NCBI GenBank assembly: GCA_021155195.1
Contig: JAJNPV010000045.1
Coordinates: forward strand, 1 to 18,330
Reading direction: 5' to 3'
Length of the DNA stretch: 18,330 bases
DNA from: Ohtaekwangia sp.
Lineage (GTDB): Bacteria > Bacteroidota > Bacteroidia > Cytophagales > Cyclobacteriaceae
Both the position numbers and the translations under genes were made by a program. Position 1 is the stretch's first letter, and each line of letters opens with the position of its first letter. Shown one piece after another: positions 1 through 8,524 of this stretch. The notes under the pieces were generated by a model, which saw nothing but the letters and a program-made list of their open reading frames with translations, searched no databases and was not told the origin of the DNA.

Positions 1-96
1 AGGCGATGGCTGCGTAAGGCCTGCGGACTTTCTTTGTGCCAAAGTTGTAGAACAAACTTCGATCTAAACTATTTCGACTGGTTCAGCGAGACATAA
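1..96 (+). pseudogene. Possible transposase C-terminus (partial, truncated by window edge)
   Basis: Frame 1 is open from the first base and encodes 31 residues beginning RRWLRKACGLSLC and ending NYFDWFSET, then stops with TAA at 94-96, shortly before the IS terminus. The position and basic start fit the C-terminal tail of a DDE transposase, but no catalytic residue is in view, so the family is not proven. Frame 2 is also open for 21 codons (to 65-67) and could instead be the true frame. The other strand has no open frame of useful length here. The gene may be intact outside the window. Confidence 0.4.
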
Positions 97-141
97 TTAC
101 AAATATCTGATTCTAGCGTTTTGACACAGCCTCGGCCCAAA
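1..141 (+). mobile_element. IS end (left copy), cut by the window edge
   Basis: This stretch is repeated exactly, in inverted orientation, at 18190-18330. The identity runs to the window edge on the outer side and stops after position 141 on the inner side. The inner terminus carries the sequence ACACAGCCTCGGCCC, which read from outside in is GGGCCGAGGCTGTGT, a terminal-inverted-repeat style end. A short open frame reads towards this terminus and stops at 94-96, as expected for the 3' end of an IS. The family cannot be fixed from the end alone; an IS5-like element is a guess. The exact outer base of the IS may lie a few bases inside 141, because adjacent A residues could match by chance. Confidence 0.75.
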
Positions 142-207
142 ACAGACACTCGAACAAGTAGCTTCATAAGCACACTCATATATAAATATTAAAAATTCTT
201 AAGTGAT

Positions 208-615
208 TTGTACATTGTGCAAAAGTATTCATCATGTTATTATCGGTGTGTGAAATTTTTATTGAATATTTTGTTAACCGTTTTTATGCTTCAGTCAGTT
301 TGGGCCGTTGCTGCGCAATACTGCGAGCATGAAATAAACCATAAAGTGGACCACATTGGTCATCACATACATAAACACACATCACAAACTACAGATATTG
401 AAAATTTAACTGATCAAAATTCAACCGATACTTCTAAGATTAATTCTGATACAGACTGCCCGTATTGTCACCTTGGCAGTATTAAATCAATGATCATCAA
501 TTTTCCCGATTTTGATGCACGAATAGATCCTGTTCATTTCGTTGATATTTTTTACAGTTATCCGGAAATCATTCCTTTAAAACCCGAACGCCCTAATTGG
601 TATTTCGCTGTTTAA
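208..615 (+). CDS. czcI: CzcI-like periplasmic metal-binding protein
   Basis: Small secreted protein at the head of the czc cluster, matching the position of czcI in czcICBAD modules. It probably modulates or buffers metal for the CzcCBA pump in the periplasm; the exact role of CzcI is poorly known. A hydrophobic signal peptide covers about residues 16-36 (ends VWAVAA). After it comes a Cys/His cluster: C39, H41, H45, H49, H52, H53, H55 and H57. A second motif, DCPYCHLG, has C84, C87 and H88, which suggests a metal site. The start is uncertain. The longest frame opens with TTG at 208 without a clear ribosome site. A GTG at 250-252 (residue 15) lies directly before the signal peptide and would give a 121-residue protein. 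The gene ends 88 bp before czcC. Confidence 0.78.
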   Translation: MYIVQKYSSCYYRCVKFLLNILLTVFMLQSVWAVAAQYCEHEINHKVDHIGHHIHKHTSQTTDIENLTDQNSTDTSKINSDTDCPYCHLGSIKSMIINFPDFDARIDPVHFVDIFYSYPEIIPLKPERPNWYFAV

Positions 616-692
616 TTCAGCGAAATATTGTCCAACTATCTAATTTTTTCTTAGCAAAAAGTACTTTCTCGCTGAATTCTTACCTTAATTTT

Positions 693-697
693 AGGAG
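693..697 (+). promoter_or_regulatory. Ribosome binding site of czcC
   Basis: AGGAG six bases upstream of the ATG at 704. It supports this start, which opens directly into a signal peptide. Confidence 0.75.
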
Positions 698-703
698 AAT
701 TCC

Positions 704-1969
704 ATGCGTTTTTGCTATTTGTTTTTATCATTTATTTTATTATCAACTTCGTTGCAGGCGGCTAATAATGCCGACCTTCAGGAGTCAGTCCAGCAAGACT
801 CTAAAGAGCTTACACTTTCAGATTCACTTGATTTAGCACTAAAAGCAAATCCAGATATTGCAGTTGCAATGCGTGAACGTGAGGCCTTAAGTGGTACAAA
901 GGTACAGGCTTCAACTCGACCTAATCCTTACGTTTCAACATCTATCCAAGACACCCGCAGCGCTACACGGCAAATTTATCTTCAGTTGAATCAAGAATTT
1001 GAATTAGGTAATAAGCGTAAAGCTAGAATAGATGCAGCTGATGCTTTTTACAGCAAAGCAGATGCCGAACTCGACTCTAAACAGACTGAAATTCATGCAA
1101 ACGTTGTCTTGGCTTATTTTGAAGTATTAGTAGCTCAAGAACGAGTAAAACTTGCTCAATCTTCGGTTGAAGTTGCCGAGTCGGCATTTGACGTTGCCTC
1201 AAAGCGTGTAAAAGCAGGCAAAAGCTCACCTGTTGAACAAACCAAATCTGCCATTGCTGAATCATCAGTAAAAATAGAGTTAATTCAAGCCACTACGCAA
1301 TTAAACAATAGTCGTAAACGCTTAAGTGCTTTATGGGGAGAAAGCGCTCCCCGCTTCGAGCGTGCTACTGGTGAAGTTACCATTATTCCTGAAGTCAGTC
1401 ATCTTGAAGAGTTACAAGCTTTAATTGATGATTCACCTGCTGTAAAAATAGCTAAACTAGAAATCATTGCGCGAGATGCCTTAACTAAAATTGAGCGTAG
1501 TAGAGCTGTACCTAACATCACTATTAGTGCTGGCGTAGTCAATAACCAAGAAGTTGGACTCAATCAGGCATTATTCGGTTTGTCGATTCCAATTCCGGTC
1601 TTTGATCGCAATCAGGGTAATGTGCAAGAGGCAGTAAGCCGTAAATTTAAAGCTGAAGATGAATTAGTTGCGATTAAAAATAAAATTCAAACTAACTTAA
1701 TTACTCAATATGAAAGACTAAGCGCAGCCAGACAATCAACACTCTCACTCAAAAATGACATTCTTCCCAATGCTCAAAGTGCTTTCGATGCCGCCAATAG
1801 AGGCTTTAGATTAGGTAAGTTTAATTTCTTAGATGTGCTAGATGCACAGCGCACGTTATATCAAACCAAATCGCAATATATCAATGCACTACTGGAAGCT
1901 CATCAATCTATAGCAGAGATTGAACGCACTCTTGGTGCGGTTATCGAGCATTCAGTTACTAAGCCTTAA
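704..1969 (+). CDS. czcC: CzcC, outer-membrane factor of the CzcCBA efflux pump
   Basis: TolC-type outer-membrane channel that lets metal ions leave the cell through the CzcB/CzcA assembly. At 421 residues it has the usual CzcC length. The first 19 residues are a signal peptide (FLSFILLSTSLQA). Two outer-membrane-efflux repeats follow, each opening with the family pattern of long helices rich in Ala, Gln, Glu and Lys. The first begins near LTLSDSLDLALKANPDI and the second near LEELQALIDDSPAVKIA. Near the end is the conserved stretch GFRLGKFNFLDVLDAQRTL, typical of this family. A clear ribosome site precedes the ATG. The stop is 12 bp before czcB, consistent with one transcript. I see no truncation or missing domain. 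Confidence 0.93.
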   Translation: MRFCYLFLSFILLSTSLQAANNADLQESVQQDSKELTLSDSLDLALKANPDIAVAMREREALSGTKVQASTRPNPYVSTSIQDTRSATRQIYLQLNQEFELGNKRKARIDAADAFYSKADAELDSKQTEIHANVVLAYFEVLVAQERVKLAQSSVEVAESAFDVASKRVKAGKSSPVEQTKSAIAESSVKIELIQATTQLNNSRKRLSALWGESAPRFERATGEVTIIPEVSHLEELQALIDDSPAVKIAKLEIIARDALTKIERSRAVPNITISAGVVNNQEVGLNQALFGLSIPIPVFDRNQGNVQEAVSRKFKAEDELVAIKNKIQTNLITQYERLSAARQSTLSLKNDILPNAQSAFDAANRGFRLGKFNFLDVLDAQRTLYQTKSQYINALLEAHQSIAEIERTLGAVIEHSVTKP

Positions 1970-1981
1970 GGATAATGAATC

Positions 1982-3571
1982 ATGACATTGAATTTTAATA
2001 AAAGCAGCAAAAAAACGGGGCAAGTGATCGCAATTATTGTGGTCATCATTATCAGCATTGTATTAGGTGGATTGATACTAAAAGCCGAAAAGCCTAAAGC
2101 GATGACTGAAGAACATTCTGAAGGTGAAGTGCACTCAGAAAGTGAAGAAGGGACACATGATGAATCAACTGGCATTGATAAGAAAGCAACAGAAGATCAT
2201 GAAAAGCAGCATTCAACGCAACCGGAAGAAGTTTTAAGAGGCCCACATGGCGGGAAATTATTTGTAAAAGATAACTATGGTGTAGAGATTACAATTTTTG
2301 AAGAAGATACCTCGCCAGAATTCAGAATTTACACCTACTTAGATGAAAAAGCGTTAGATCCAGTTTTATCTAAAGTAAGTGTTAACGTAGAACGATTAGG
2401 TAGAAAACCCGAAAAGTATAGTTTTTCTAAAGAAAAAGATTACCTTAAAAGTGCAGAAGTGGTGGCGGAGCCTCACTCTTTTGAAGTGCATCTTAATTCA
2501 CAATATAACAATAAAAGTTATAGCTTTTCATACAGCCAAGTTGAAGGCAGGATTTCAATGTCTGATAAACAACTGACATTAAATTCTGTTGAAGTGCTTA
2601 CTGCAGGTCCTGCAAAAATTAAAGGCATTTTGAAATTACAGGGGGAAATCAAACTAAATGCTGATAAAAGTGTAACCATTGTTCCTAGAGTGGGAGGAAT
2701 AATAGAAAAAGTTAGCGTTAATGCGGGCGATAAAGTGCGTAAAGGGCAAGTATTGGCGACATTATCTAGCCAAATGATTGCAGAAGTGCGCAGTGACTTA
2801 TTAGCCGCTCAGAAAAGAGTAGCGCTAGGACGCACAACCTATAAACGCGAGAAGCAACTTTGGGAAGAAAAAATTTCTGCTCAACAAGATTACCTTCAGG
2901 CGGAAAATGATTTACAAGAAGCAGAAATCAACCTTAGTCGAGTACAGCAAAAATTAGGTGCGCTAGGTGCTGGTACCGGCGGAGCTGGTCAAACGCGTTA
3001 TGACATCCGCTCTCCGATTGATGGTGTAGTCACTTCAAAAAAGGTCAGTCAGGGACAGGTTGTAAGTGAAATTGACAGTTTATTTGAAGTGTCTGACTTA
3101 TCAACAGTCTGGGCTGAAATGACCATTTATGCCAAAGACATCATCACGGTTAAAGCTGGACAGCAAGTAGTTGTTAAATCAACAGCATTCGACGCTCAAA
3201 CTGTAGGCAAAATCGGGTACGTAGGTTCATTGGTTGGGGAGCAATCACGCACAGCGATGGCAAGAGTGGTTCTCAATAATCCGGATAGAACATGGTTGCC
3301 TGGCCTACCTGTCAATATTGAACTTACTTCAAATGAGGTGGATGTACCATTGGCGATTTCAGTTGAAGGTGTCCAATCTCTGAATGAAGAGGTAGTTGTA
3401 TTTGGTCGCTATGGCACTTACTTCGAAGCAAGGCCGGTTAAGTTGGGTCGTCAAGATGAAAAGTACGTAGAGGTATTAGAAGGCTTCAACGCTGGGGAAA
3501 AATATGCGGCGGGAAACAGCTTTTTGATTAAAGCAGACATTGGTAAAGCAGGAGCAAGCCATGATCATTAA
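1982..3571 (+). CDS. czcB: CzcB, periplasmic adaptor (membrane fusion) protein
   Basis: Periplasmic adaptor that joins CzcA in the inner membrane to CzcC in the outer membrane. A transmembrane anchor covers about residues 13-34. Residues 41-80 are rich in His, Glu and Ser and look like a flexible metal-binding linker. They are followed by the GPHGG motif (87-91) and an N-terminal metal-binding domain (to about 190) found in heavy-metal adaptors. The lipoyl-like half motif GGIIEKVSVNAGDKVRKGQ lies near 238-256 and its partner IRSPIDGVVTSKKV near 340-352. A helical hairpin (about 268-330) lies between them, and barrel and membrane-proximal domains complete the protein. The C-terminus ends SHDH, another possible metal ligand. 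The 529-residue length is typical of CzcB with the extra N-terminal domain. Confidence 0.93.
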   Translation: MTLNFNKSSKKTGQVIAIIVVIIISIVLGGLILKAEKPKAMTEEHSEGEVHSESEEGTHDESTGIDKKATEDHEKQHSTQPEEVLRGPHGGKLFVKDNYGVEITIFEEDTSPEFRIYTYLDEKALDPVLSKVSVNVERLGRKPEKYSFSKEKDYLKSAEVVAEPHSFEVHLNSQYNNKSYSFSYSQVEGRISMSDKQLTLNSVEVLTAGPAKIKGILKLQGEIKLNADKSVTIVPRVGGIIEKVSVNAGDKVRKGQVLATLSSQMIAEVRSDLLAAQKRVALGRTTYKREKQLWEEKISAQQDYLQAENDLQEAEINLSRVQQKLGALGAGTGGAGQTRYDIRSPIDGVVTSKKVSQGQVVSEIDSLFEVSDLSTVWAEMTIYAKDIITVKAGQQVVVKSTAFDAQTVGKIGYVGSLVGEQSRTAMARVVLNNPDRTWLPGLPVNIELTSNEVDVPLAISVEGVQSLNEEVVVFGRYGTYFEARPVKLGRQDEKYVEVLEGFNAGEKYAAGNSFLIKADIGKAGASHDH

Positions 3572-3601
3572 TGTAATGAATTTTGCATCTGTGGTTTATT
3601 C

Positions 3602-3608
3602 AAAGGAG
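3602..3608 (+). promoter_or_regulatory. Ribosome binding site that sets the czcA start
   Basis: AAAGGAG lies seven bases before the ATG at 3616. An in-frame TTG upstream at 3583 has no such site, so the ATG at 3616 is preferred. Confidence 0.8.
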
Positions 3609-3615
3609 CTTTCCA

Positions 3616-6600
3616 ATGTTTGAAAAGATAATTCGATTTGCAATTGATCAACGATGGTTAACCTTAATAATGGTTTTAGCTATTGCTGTGTTAGGTATGT
3701 TTAGCTACCAAAAACTACCAATTGATGCGGTACCAGATATTACCAATATACAAGTTCAAATTAACACATCAGCTCCTGGTTATGCGCCATTAGAGACTGA
3801 GCAGCGAATCACCTACCCTATAGAAACCGTGATGGCTGGGTTGCCTAAATTAGAACAAACGAGATCCATTTCTCGTTATGGTCTTTCTCAAGTAACCGTC
3901 ATTTTTGAGGAAGGTACCGATATTTTCTTCGCAAGGCAATTGGTTAGCGAACGCATTCAGCAAGCCAAAGAGAAGCTACCTGATGGCATTTTGCCTGAAA
4001 TGGGACCTACATCTACTGGCTTAGGTGAGATCTTTATGTGGACTGTTGAGGCGAAAGAAGGCGCTTTAAAACCTGATAAAACACCTTATACCCCAATGGA
4101 TTTAAGAGAGGTACAAGATTGGATTATTAAACCTCAATTACGCAACGTTCCAGGTGTAAATGAGATTAATACAATTGGCGGTTATGTTAAGCAATATCAA
4201 GTCGCACCTTCAGCTGAAAAGCTGACAGCTAGGGGTCTTTCAATTGATGATTTAGTTACCGCTTTAGAAAATAACAATGCCAACATGGGCGCAGGTTTTA
4301 TTGAAAAGTCGGGTGAACAATATTTGATCCGTGTACCTGGCCAAGTGAAGGACATGGTGGATATAAGCAATATAGTGGTCAGTTCTAAAGAGGGTGTACC
4401 TGTACGTGTTTCAGACGTCGCAGAGGTAATGATCGGAAAAGAGGCGCGAAGCGGAGCCGCTACTGAGAACGGCCAAGAAGTAGTACTGGGAACGGTATTC
4501 ATGCTCACAGGTGAAAATAGCCGTACAGTATCTGCTGCCGTAGAAAAAAAACTAGCTGAGATCAATAAATCTTTACCTGCAGGCATTGTCGCGAATACTG
4601 TTTACGATCGAACTATCCTAATTGATAAAGCCATCAACACAGTTAAGAAAAACTTACTAGAAGGTGCGCTTTTAGTCATCGCCATTCTATTTATTTTCTT
4701 GGGTAATATTCGCGCGGCCATTATCACTATGCTGGTTATTCCGTTATCCATGTTATTTACTTTTACTGGCATGGCCACCGCTAAAGTAAGTGCAAATCTA
4801 ATGAGTTTAGGCGCATTGGATTTCGGCATTATCATTGATGGTGCAGTAGTTATTGTAGAAAACTGTATGCGAAGACTTGCCCATGCGCAAGGTGTAATAG
4901 GTCGACCATTGACACGTTCAGAACGTTTTTCAGAGGTGTTTGAGGCTGCTAAAGAAGCAAGAAAGCCATTAATTTACGGTCAGCTCATCATTATGGTGGT
5001 TTATCTACCCATTTTTGCTTTAACTGGCGTAGAAGGAAAAATGTTTCATCCAATGGCTTTAACCGTGGTGATAGCCTTAGTAGGCGCTATGTTGTTTTCT
5101 GTCACATTCATTCCTGCTGCTGTTGCGGTTTTTATTAACGGAAAAGTGGATGAAAAAGAACAGTATTTGATTCGTTTAGCGAAACGGGGATATCAGCCTG
5201 TTTATAACAAAGTAATGGACAATAAAGCACTGGTGCTAACACTTGCCATTGCATCAGTTGTACTCAGTGCTTTACTGACCACACGCATGGGTAGCGAATT
5301 TGTACCTAGTCTAAACGAAGGTGATATTGCCCTGCATGCCTTACGTATACCAGGCACTAGTCTTTCTCAAGCAGTTGAGATGCAAAAGGAGCTTGAACAT
5401 ACCGTTAAATCGTTTCCTCAAGTAGATACGATTTTTGCCAAAATAGGTACTGCGGAGATTGCTTCTGATCCAATGCCGCCCAATGTTGCAGATAACTTTA
5501 TTATGCTAAAGCCAAAATCAGAATGGCCAGATCCTAATTTAAGCAAAAATGAATTAACTGCTCAAATTCAGAAGGCGGTAAGCAATGTGCCAGGAAATAA
5601 TTATGAGTTTACGCAGCCAATTCAGATGCGCTTTAACGAACTAATTTCTGGCGTACGTAGCGACGTGGCGGTAAAAGTTTTTGGCGATGATATGGAAGTG
5701 ATGAATACTACTGCCAAAGAAATTTCTGAAATATTGTCCAAAATTCAAGGCGGTGAAGACATAAAGGTTGAACAAACTACAGGTTTACCGATACTTACGG
5801 TCAATATTGATCGCCAAAAGATAGCAAGGCTAGGAGTTAATATAACTCAAGTACAAGACGCCATTGCTACTGCGATGAATGGTAAAGAAACGGGTATAGT
5901 TTTTCAGGGTGACCGTAGGTTTAATATTGTGGTAAGGCTACCGGATGCACTAAGAACCGATATGGATAGTTTTAAACGTTTACCCATAAAAATAGCTAAT
6001 GACAACGATATACCTGTTTATTTACAGCTTGGTGAAGTAGCAACCATTGATATAGCGCCTGGCCCTAATCAGTTTAGTCGTGAAAATGGTAAGAGAAATG
6101 TTGTGGTAACGGCCAACGTACGTGATCGTGATATAGGTTCCTATGTTGCAGAAGCACAGCAACGTATCCAACAGGAGATAAAAATACCTGCTGGTTATTG
6201 GATCGATTGGGGCGGTACTTTTGAGCAGTTGCAATCAGCTAGTAAACGTTTACAAATTGTTGTGCCAATTTCTTTGCTTTTGGTATTCATCTTACTTTAT
6301 ATGATGTTCAACAACCTAAAAGATGGATTAATTGTATTCACAGGCATTCCGTTTGCGTTAACTGGCGGTGTTTTAGCTTTATATTTACGCGGAATTCCAC
6401 TTTCAATTTCAGCTGGTGTTGGATTTATTGCATTATCTGGAGTCGCCGTTTTAAACGGTTTAGTGATGATTACTTTTATAAGAGGCCTAATCGCTGAAGG
6501 CAAACCACTCGATATCGCGATTCAAGAAGGTAGTCTAAATCGATTGCGCCCGATATTAATTACTGCATTAGTGGCTTCTCTAGGGTTTTTACCAATGGCT

Positions 6601-6771
6601 ATCGCAACTGGCACAGGAGCTGAGGTGCAACGCCCACTGGCAACTGTAGTGATTGGGGGTATTTTGTCATCCACAATACTGACTTTACTGGTGTTGCCAA
6701 TGCTGTACAGACTGGTTAATCAACCAAAATCTAAGTCGAAAACAACAAATATGGTAGGAGATTACTCATGA
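3616..6771 (+). CDS. czcA: CzcA, heavy-metal RND proton antiporter
   Basis: Inner-membrane RND transporter of the heavy-metal efflux group (HME-RND), exporting Zn, Cd or Co with proton antiport through CzcB and CzcC. It has 1051 residues from the ATG at 3616. The sequence opens MFEKIIRFAIDQRW, with a first membrane segment and the motif LPIDAVPDITNIQVQI. The RND motif DFGIIIDGAVVIVEN carries acidic residues which, counted from this ATG, fall at D402, D408 and E415. These are the numbers known for the essential residues of Cupriavidus CzcA, which also supports the start. Two large periplasmic domains and twelve membrane segments are expected, and both halves are present. The stop overlaps the czcD start (ATGA), indicating translational coupling. 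Which metal is exported cannot be read with certainty. Confidence 0.95.
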   Translation: MFEKIIRFAIDQRWLTLIMVLAIAVLGMFSYQKLPIDAVPDITNIQVQINTSAPGYAPLETEQRITYPIETVMAGLPKLEQTRSISRYGLSQVTVIFEEGTDIFFARQLVSERIQQAKEKLPDGILPEMGPTSTGLGEIFMWTVEAKEGALKPDKTPYTPMDLREVQDWIIKPQLRNVPGVNEINTIGGYVKQYQVAPSAEKLTARGLSIDDLVTALENNNANMGAGFIEKSGEQYLIRVPGQVKDMVDISNIVVSSKEGVPVRVSDVAEVMIGKEARSGAATENGQEVVLGTVFMLTGENSRTVSAAVEKKLAEINKSLPAGIVANTVYDRTILIDKAINTVKKNLLEGALLVIAILFIFLGNIRAAIITMLVIPLSMLFTFTGMATAKVSANLMSLGALDFGIIIDGAVVIVENCMRRLAHAQGVIGRPLTRSERFSEVFEAAKEARKPLIYGQLIIMVVYLPIFALTGVEGKMFHPMALTVVIALVGAMLFSVTFIPAAVAVFINGKVDEKEQYLIRLAKRGYQPVYNKVMDNKALVLTLAIASVVLSALLTTRMGSEFVPSLNEGDIALHALRIPGTSLSQAVEMQKELEHTVKSFPQVDTIFAKIGTAEIASDPMPPNVADNFIMLKPKSEWPDPNLSKNELTAQIQKAVSNVPGNNYEFTQPIQMRFNELISGVRSDVAVKVFGDDMEVMNTTAKEISEILSKIQGGEDIKVEQTTGLPILTVNIDRQKIARLGVNITQVQDAIATAMNGKETGIVFQGDRRFNIVVRLPDALRTDMDSFKRLPIKIANDNDIPVYLQLGEVATIDIAPGPNQFSRENGKRNVVVTANVRDRDIGSYVAEAQQRIQQEIKIPAGYWIDWGGTFEQLQSASKRLQIVVPISLLLVFILLYMMFNNLKDGLIVFTGIPFALTGGVLALYLRGIPLSISAGVGFIALSGVAVLNGLVMITFIRGLIAEGKPLDIAIQEGSLNRLRPILITALVASLGFLPMAIATGTGAEVQRPLATVVIGGILSSTILTLLVLPMLYRLVNQPKSKSKTTNMVGDYS

Positions 6772-7706
6772 GCGCAGAACACAACCATGCGTTACCGAGT
6801 ACGCAAAATGAAAAAATATTATGGATTGCTTTTGCTTTAACCACGACTTTCCTAATTGCTGAAGCTGCTGCCGGATTTTTTCTAAATAGTCTTGCGCTGT
6901 TATCAGATGCAGCGCATATGTTTACTGACTCAGCGGCTCTAGGGATAGCATTAGCAGCAGTTAGAATAGCAAGGAGACCTGCCGATCAATATAGAACTTA
7001 TGGTTACCACCGATTTGAAATTTTAGCCGCAACTTTAAATGCACTCCTGCTTTTCGGTGTTGCAATTTATATCCTGTATGAAGCTTGGCAACGATTTCGT
7101 AGTCCAGTGGAAGTCCAATCAGTTGGCATGATCTTAATTGCTATTCTAGGACTAATAATCAACTTTATTAGTATCCGATTATTAAGTGCAGGCAAAGATA
7201 GTAGCCTAAATCTAAAAGGCGCTTATTTAGAAGTTTGGAGTGACCTAATTGGATCTGTTGGCGTAATTTTGGGCGGGATTATCATTTACTTTACGGGGTG
7301 GGCATGGGTAGACACTGTAGTTGCTGTTGGAATCGGCTTGTGGGTTCTACCCAGGACATGGGTATTGCTCAAAGAAAGTCTAAACCTACTGTTGGAAGGT
7401 GTCCCACTAGGTATTGATATTGAAGAAGTGGAAAAAGAAATTTTGAATCAGAAGGGTGTAGTTAGCTTACATGATTTGCATTTATGGGGTATTACAAGTG
7501 GTAAAAACAGCTTAACAGCCCATATTTTGATGGATGGAACTATTGAATCGTCAGTGCTTATTGACACTCTTCAAGCTAAGCTTTCTGAGAAGTTCTCAAT
7601 TTCTCATACAACTTTACAGTGTGAAACGCATTTATGTAAACAGGCTGAAGTGTGCACCTTTATCGATGGTTCCAATTCGCTGCATGAACATTCTCATGAT
7701 CATTAA
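6768..7706 (+). CDS. czcD: CzcD, cation diffusion facilitator (Zn/Cd/Co efflux)
   Basis: Cation diffusion facilitator that exports Zn and similar ions from cytoplasm to periplasm, where CzcCBA can take them out of the cell. It has 312 residues and six predicted membrane segments. In the second segment SDAAHMFTD supplies the metal ligands H50 and D54 (with D47). In the fifth, GAYLEVWSDLIGS places E157 and D161 at the matching positions. The C-terminal cytoplasmic domain (about residue 215 onward) has HDLHLWGITSGKNSL. The N-terminus (EHNH) and C-terminus (HEHSHDH) are His-rich, as in many Zn facilitators. The ATG overlaps the czcA stop, so translation is probably coupled. The gene order czcICBAD matches the known Cupriavidus module. 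Confidence 0.94.
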   Translation: MSAEHNHALPSTQNEKILWIAFALTTTFLIAEAAAGFFLNSLALLSDAAHMFTDSAALGIALAAVRIARRPADQYRTYGYHRFEILAATLNALLLFGVAIYILYEAWQRFRSPVEVQSVGMILIAILGLIINFISIRLLSAGKDSSLNLKGAYLEVWSDLIGSVGVILGGIIIYFTGWAWVDTVVAVGIGLWVLPRTWVLLKESLNLLLEGVPLGIDIEEVEKEILNQKGVVSLHDLHLWGITSGKNSLTAHILMDGTIESSVLIDTLQAKLSEKFSISHTTLQCETHLCKQAEVCTFIDGSNSLHEHSHDH

Positions 7707-7739
7707 ATAATCAAATAATCCTAAAAATAGGAAGTAGAT

Positions 7740-8465
7740 ATGCAAACTGCTCAAAGTGTCATCATTTTTGCGCTTTATCCTGCTGCCGCTGTCATGTTAG
7801 GTGGCTTAATAGCAATTTGGCGCACTATGTCACCCAAACTGATCAGTGCAGTGCAACACTTTGCGGCAGGTGTTTTGTTTTGCGCGCTTTCTACTGAGTT
7901 ATTACCAGATCTTGTCCATCGTAAAATGCCATGGGTCACTTTAATAGGTTTCTCTTTAGGTGTATTGGTAATGTTAATGGTTAAGCACTTCGCTGAAAGT
8001 TATGGACAAAAGGGAATTGCTGCGTCTCAACAACAGCCAACCAGTCTTATTATGATTTTGGGTTTTGACATAGCGATAGATGGCTTGCTTATTGGGCTTG
8101 GGTTTGCCGCTGGTGCAAAACAAGGATTATTACTAACAGTGGCATTGACATTAGAGGTATTGTTTCTAGGCTTATCAGGTGCCGCTGCTCTTAAAAGCTC
8201 GGGCGCAGGTCGTAACCGAATACTTCTTATTACGTTGGGATTTTCTTTTATTTTAATTGCTGGAGCATGGGCAGGACAAGCTTTACTTGCAGGCGCGTCA
8301 GATATGGTAATAGACGCATTTCTTGCATTTGGATTAGCCGCGCTCCTCTATCTTGTGACAGAAGAGTTGTTAGTGGAGGCACATGAAGTGCCAGAAACAA
8401 GCGCTTTGACAGCCATGTTTTTTGTTGGATTCATTTTGCTTTTAACCGTCGAAATGTTTATTTGA
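7740..8465 (+). CDS. ZIP-like divalent metal transporter
   Basis: Membrane protein of 241 residues with about eight hydrophobic segments, resembling the ZIP family of Zn/Fe transporters. Supporting motifs are HFAAGVLFCALSTELLPD in the second segment (family pattern AAG...ELLPE), FDIAIDGLLIGLGFAAG in the fourth, TLEVLFLGLSGAA in the fifth, and TEELLVEAHE near 207-216. The ZIP binuclear site normally uses a His-Asn or His-Glu pattern. Here the fourth segment offers D110 and D114 and the fifth E139, so ligands are Asp/Glu-rich and the substrate or direction may differ. Zn import is the default for the family, but placement after czcD suggests a part in metal tolerance. AGGAAG (7729-7734) precedes the ATG. 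It lies 33 bp after czcD and probably shares its transcript. Confidence 0.75.
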   Translation: MQTAQSVIIFALYPAAAVMLGGLIAIWRTMSPKLISAVQHFAAGVLFCALSTELLPDLVHRKMPWVTLIGFSLGVLVMLMVKHFAESYGQKGIAASQQQPTSLIMILGFDIAIDGLLIGLGFAAGAKQGLLLTVALTLEVLFLGLSGAAALKSSGAGRNRILLITLGFSFILIAGAWAGQALLAGASDMVIDAFLAFGLAALLYLVTEELLVEAHEVPETSALTAMFFVGFILLLTVEMFI

Positions 8466-8524
8466 TTATTCATTATCTAGACTAAATCTAATCGAAATAA
8501 TTAATTACAAAAGAGGTAATAAGG

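Noticed and set aside
121..126. TTGACA inside the left IS end, a perfect -35 box pointing into the czc cluster (mirrored on the right end)
   Set aside because: No -10-like hexamer lies 16-18 bp downstream on either side, so a hybrid outward promoter is not supported.
597..836. Open frame overlapping the czcI end and czcC start
   Set aside because: It overlaps both supported genes, and the czcC start is backed by a good ribosome site and signal peptide.
4197..4586. Open frame (129 codons) antisense to czcA
   Set aside because: A by-product of codon use in czcA; no start signal and no recognisable protein pattern.
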